Source: Engelhardtia mirabilis
Lineage (GTDB): Bacteria > Planctomycetota > UBA1135 > GCA-002686595
DNA: 64,000 nucleotides
Direction: 5' to 3'
NCBI RefSeq assembly: GCF_007748095.1
Contig: NZ_CP036287.1
Location: forward strand, 1,922,001-1,986,000
Positions 62,699 to 64,000 of this stretch are shown here, piece by piece. The position numbers were made by a program, and so were the translations under genes. The notes beneath the pieces are model-generated. The model made no database searches. It was not told where the DNA came from and worked only from the letters and a program-made list of their open reading frames with translations. Every line of letters starts with the position of its first letter. The first letter of the stretch is position 1.

Positions 62699-64000
62699 TC
62701 AAGAGTCCTCGGGGGGCTCGGGCTCAATCGGCCGGGCATAGACTCGAGCCGCACTAGTTCCGGAGCGAGCCGTCATGCGACGAGCCAGGTCCGTTAGGGC
62801 GAGTGTGCAGACGCTGTTGGCCACCTGGGCCACGGGCCCTAGGCCCATGGCGTTCAGGGCGAATCCCATGAACAGGCCAGTCGTGGCGCCGAGGGCCCTG
62901 GACACGTAGCGCTTGCGCGCGAACCCCAAGATGCCGACGTTGGTGCTTTGGTCTTCGTAGGCGACCTCGCACAGCTTGCGGCCGTAAAGCTGCAGCGCTT
63001 CCGCGAAGTCGCACGCCGCGGCTTCGGTGGGGGAGACCATCCAGGCTCTCAACGCCTCGACGTAAGTCAGTGCTTCGGCGCTGGCACGAAGGAGCTCCAG
63101 ATCGATCGAGGTCAGCCTCTCCAGCGCCTTGGTCGACGGCAGGGCGACTTCGCCCAAGAGCGTGCCACCCTCCACACCGGATGCGTCGTCGCGGGGGCCT
63201 TGGGTCGCTGCGGCGCAGTCGTACTCGAGGTTGACCGATGCACACTGACACCGAATTCGACTAGCGAAGTTCTGGTCGTAGACCTCGGTGACGATTCGGA
63301 AGAACAGATTGAGATCCCGCTTGGCGACGGGATCGTCGACGCCATCGATCAAGCTGGAGACTTCGATGAACTCGCCGCTCAGGTCGCGAATGCCGAGGGA
63401 CTCCCGGGCTTCTCGGAGCAGATCGCTGACCCGAAGGCCCCGGTGACCATCTTGTCGGGTTCGCTCGGCTGCCCGGTCCAGCCAGTTGGTGCGCCAATCG
63501 GCTCGGCGGTCCCAGAAGTCCAGCAGCGCCCTCCCGGTCTGCTGGGGCCCGAGGTAGTCCGACCATAGGGGAAGGGGGCGAGTGATTCGATCAGCGAGGC
63601 GCAATTGGAAGGTCTCTCCGAACGCGCGCGTGTCGACATCAACCGCAATGCTCCAAGGTGCTCTCCTCACCACACTCAGCGAGTCCAAGCGGGCTCCTAC
63701 AGCCGCCGACTCAGGGTGGCCGGCGGCAAAGCGAGATAGACCCTCACCGATATCCCTGAGGGAACGCTCGTCGCGAGTGCGAACGACCACCCATCCGTTT
63801 CTCAGTCCGCGCTCCAGCCAACTGGTCCCCGGACCGGCATTGAGGTGCCTCAGGAAATAGGGGTGGGCGAGCAGACCACCGTCAGCAATGTGCAGTTCGG
63901 GCAGCAAGAGCAGCGAGATACCCAGCGCGCCGGTCCAATCCGCGTAGGTGATGTGGAATCGCGAGGTCGGCTGGGACGCGGCGAAGTAGGTGCCGATCGG
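62699..64000 (-). CDS. Unknown protein, 5' end outside window
   Basis: At least 433 residues; the open frame runs through the right edge, so the N-terminus is missing. The visible start (FHITYADWTGALGIS) is protein-like and continues past a TTG at 63907, so the annotated start lies beyond the window. The C-terminal 100 residues include two hydrophobic segments (ATTGLFMGFALNAMGLGPVA, TLALTDLARRM) suggesting membrane attachment. A Cys pair occurs in RIRCQCASVNLEYDC. I recognise no family. Codon usage is less GC-biased than in the neighbours, and the gene lies directly after a tRNA, a frequent island site. Confidence 0.65.
   Translation of the reverse strand, partial: PIGTYFAASQPTSRFHITYADWTGALGISLLLLPELHIADGGLLAHPYFLRHLNAGPGTSWLERGLRNGWVVVRTRDERSLRDIGEGLSRFAAGHPESAAVGARLDSLSVVRRAPWSIAVDVDTRAFGETFQLRLADRITRPLPLWSDYLGPQQTGRALLDFWDRRADWRTNWLDRAAERTRQDGHRGLRVSDLLREARESLGIRDLSGEFIEVSSLIDGVDDPVAKRDLNLFFRIVTEVYDQNFASRIRCQCASVNLEYDCAAATQGPRDDASGVEGGTLLGEVALPSTKALERLTSIDLELLRASAEALTYVEALRAWMVSPTEAAACDFAEALQLYGRKLCEVAYEDQSTNVGILGFARKRYVSRALGATTGLFMGFALNAMGLGPVAQVANSVCTLALTDLARRMTARSGTSAARVYARPIEPEPPEDS

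Noticed and set aside
1..64000. TGA reassigned to Trp or another amino acid genome-wide
   Set aside because: Many genes here end at TGA with the next gene starting in the overlap, for example at 1027, 10749, 11513 and 15049.

Overview
The window is one GC-rich (roughly 70%) bacterial chromosome segment, densely coded on both strands. The gene content points to a member of the Planctomycetota. Diagnostic items are a PVC-type membrane-bound dehydrogenase/heme-binding CxxCH protein next to a ThuA-SGNH fusion, a sulfatase-superfamily lipoprotein, an ECF sigma factor carrying a large C-terminal extracytoplasmic domain, and several secreted proteins with lineage-style C-terminal domains. Assignment below phylum is not attempted. 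Many genes start with TTG or GTG, and overlaps of the ATGA or TTGA type are common.

Layout. 1-4.1 kb: an RND efflux pair (adaptor cut by the left edge). 4.1-9.4 kb: minus-strand genes for an SDR oxidoreductase, a SAM methyltransferase, a GNAT-nitrilase fusion, an AmpG-like permease and a small membrane protein. 9.58-12.3 kb: a three-gene ABC importer operon of the nitrate/sulfonate/taurine class. 12.4-21.7 kb: a DJ-1/PfpI lipoprotein, thioredoxin-like protein, acetyltransferase, serine hydrolase, oligoribonuclease, DMT exporter, sulfatase-like lipoprotein and metallo-hydrolase. 21.7-22.9 kb: a 1.1-kb stretch without a conventional gene but with hairpins and one possible 22-residue peptide. 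22.9-32.5 kb: GST, macro-domain protein, lgt, pyrC, a YyaL-DsbD fusion, an S8 protease. 32.5-40 kb: ftcD, asnB, an AhpD-like protein, GST, arsJ, tatD. 40-50.5 kb: mostly secreted or envelope proteins and the sigma factor. 50.8-62.4 kb: FeS photolyase, envelope lipoprotein, orphan DNA methyltransferase, hydrolase, PVC heme protein, ThuA-SGNH protein, radical SAM enzyme. 62.5 kb: tRNA-Ile(CAU). From 62.7 kb to the right edge: one unknown protein.

The main discovery is a pair of selenoprotein genes. The periplasmic binding protein of the ABC importer (9583-10749) and an AhpD-like peroxidase-related protein (complement 36224-36778) are each interrupted by one in-frame TGA. In each case the protein family continues without a break on both sides, the TGA sits where the family normally has cysteine, and a perfect stem-loop follows the TGA at the spacing of a bacterial SECIS element (8-bp stem with AGUUG loop; 7-bp stem with GGUCU loop). 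A Sec-containing ABC substrate-binding protein with a U-x3-C motif is, to my knowledge, not a described selenoprotein system. The AhpD-like CxxU protein belongs to a previously reported selenoprotein class.

Other notable structures are two near-identical long palindromes (about 111 bp core) at 36.8 and 54.7 kb whose outer arms are copy-specific, and strong intrinsic hairpins between most convergent genes. No CRISPR array, rRNA, insertion sequence or prophage was recognised.
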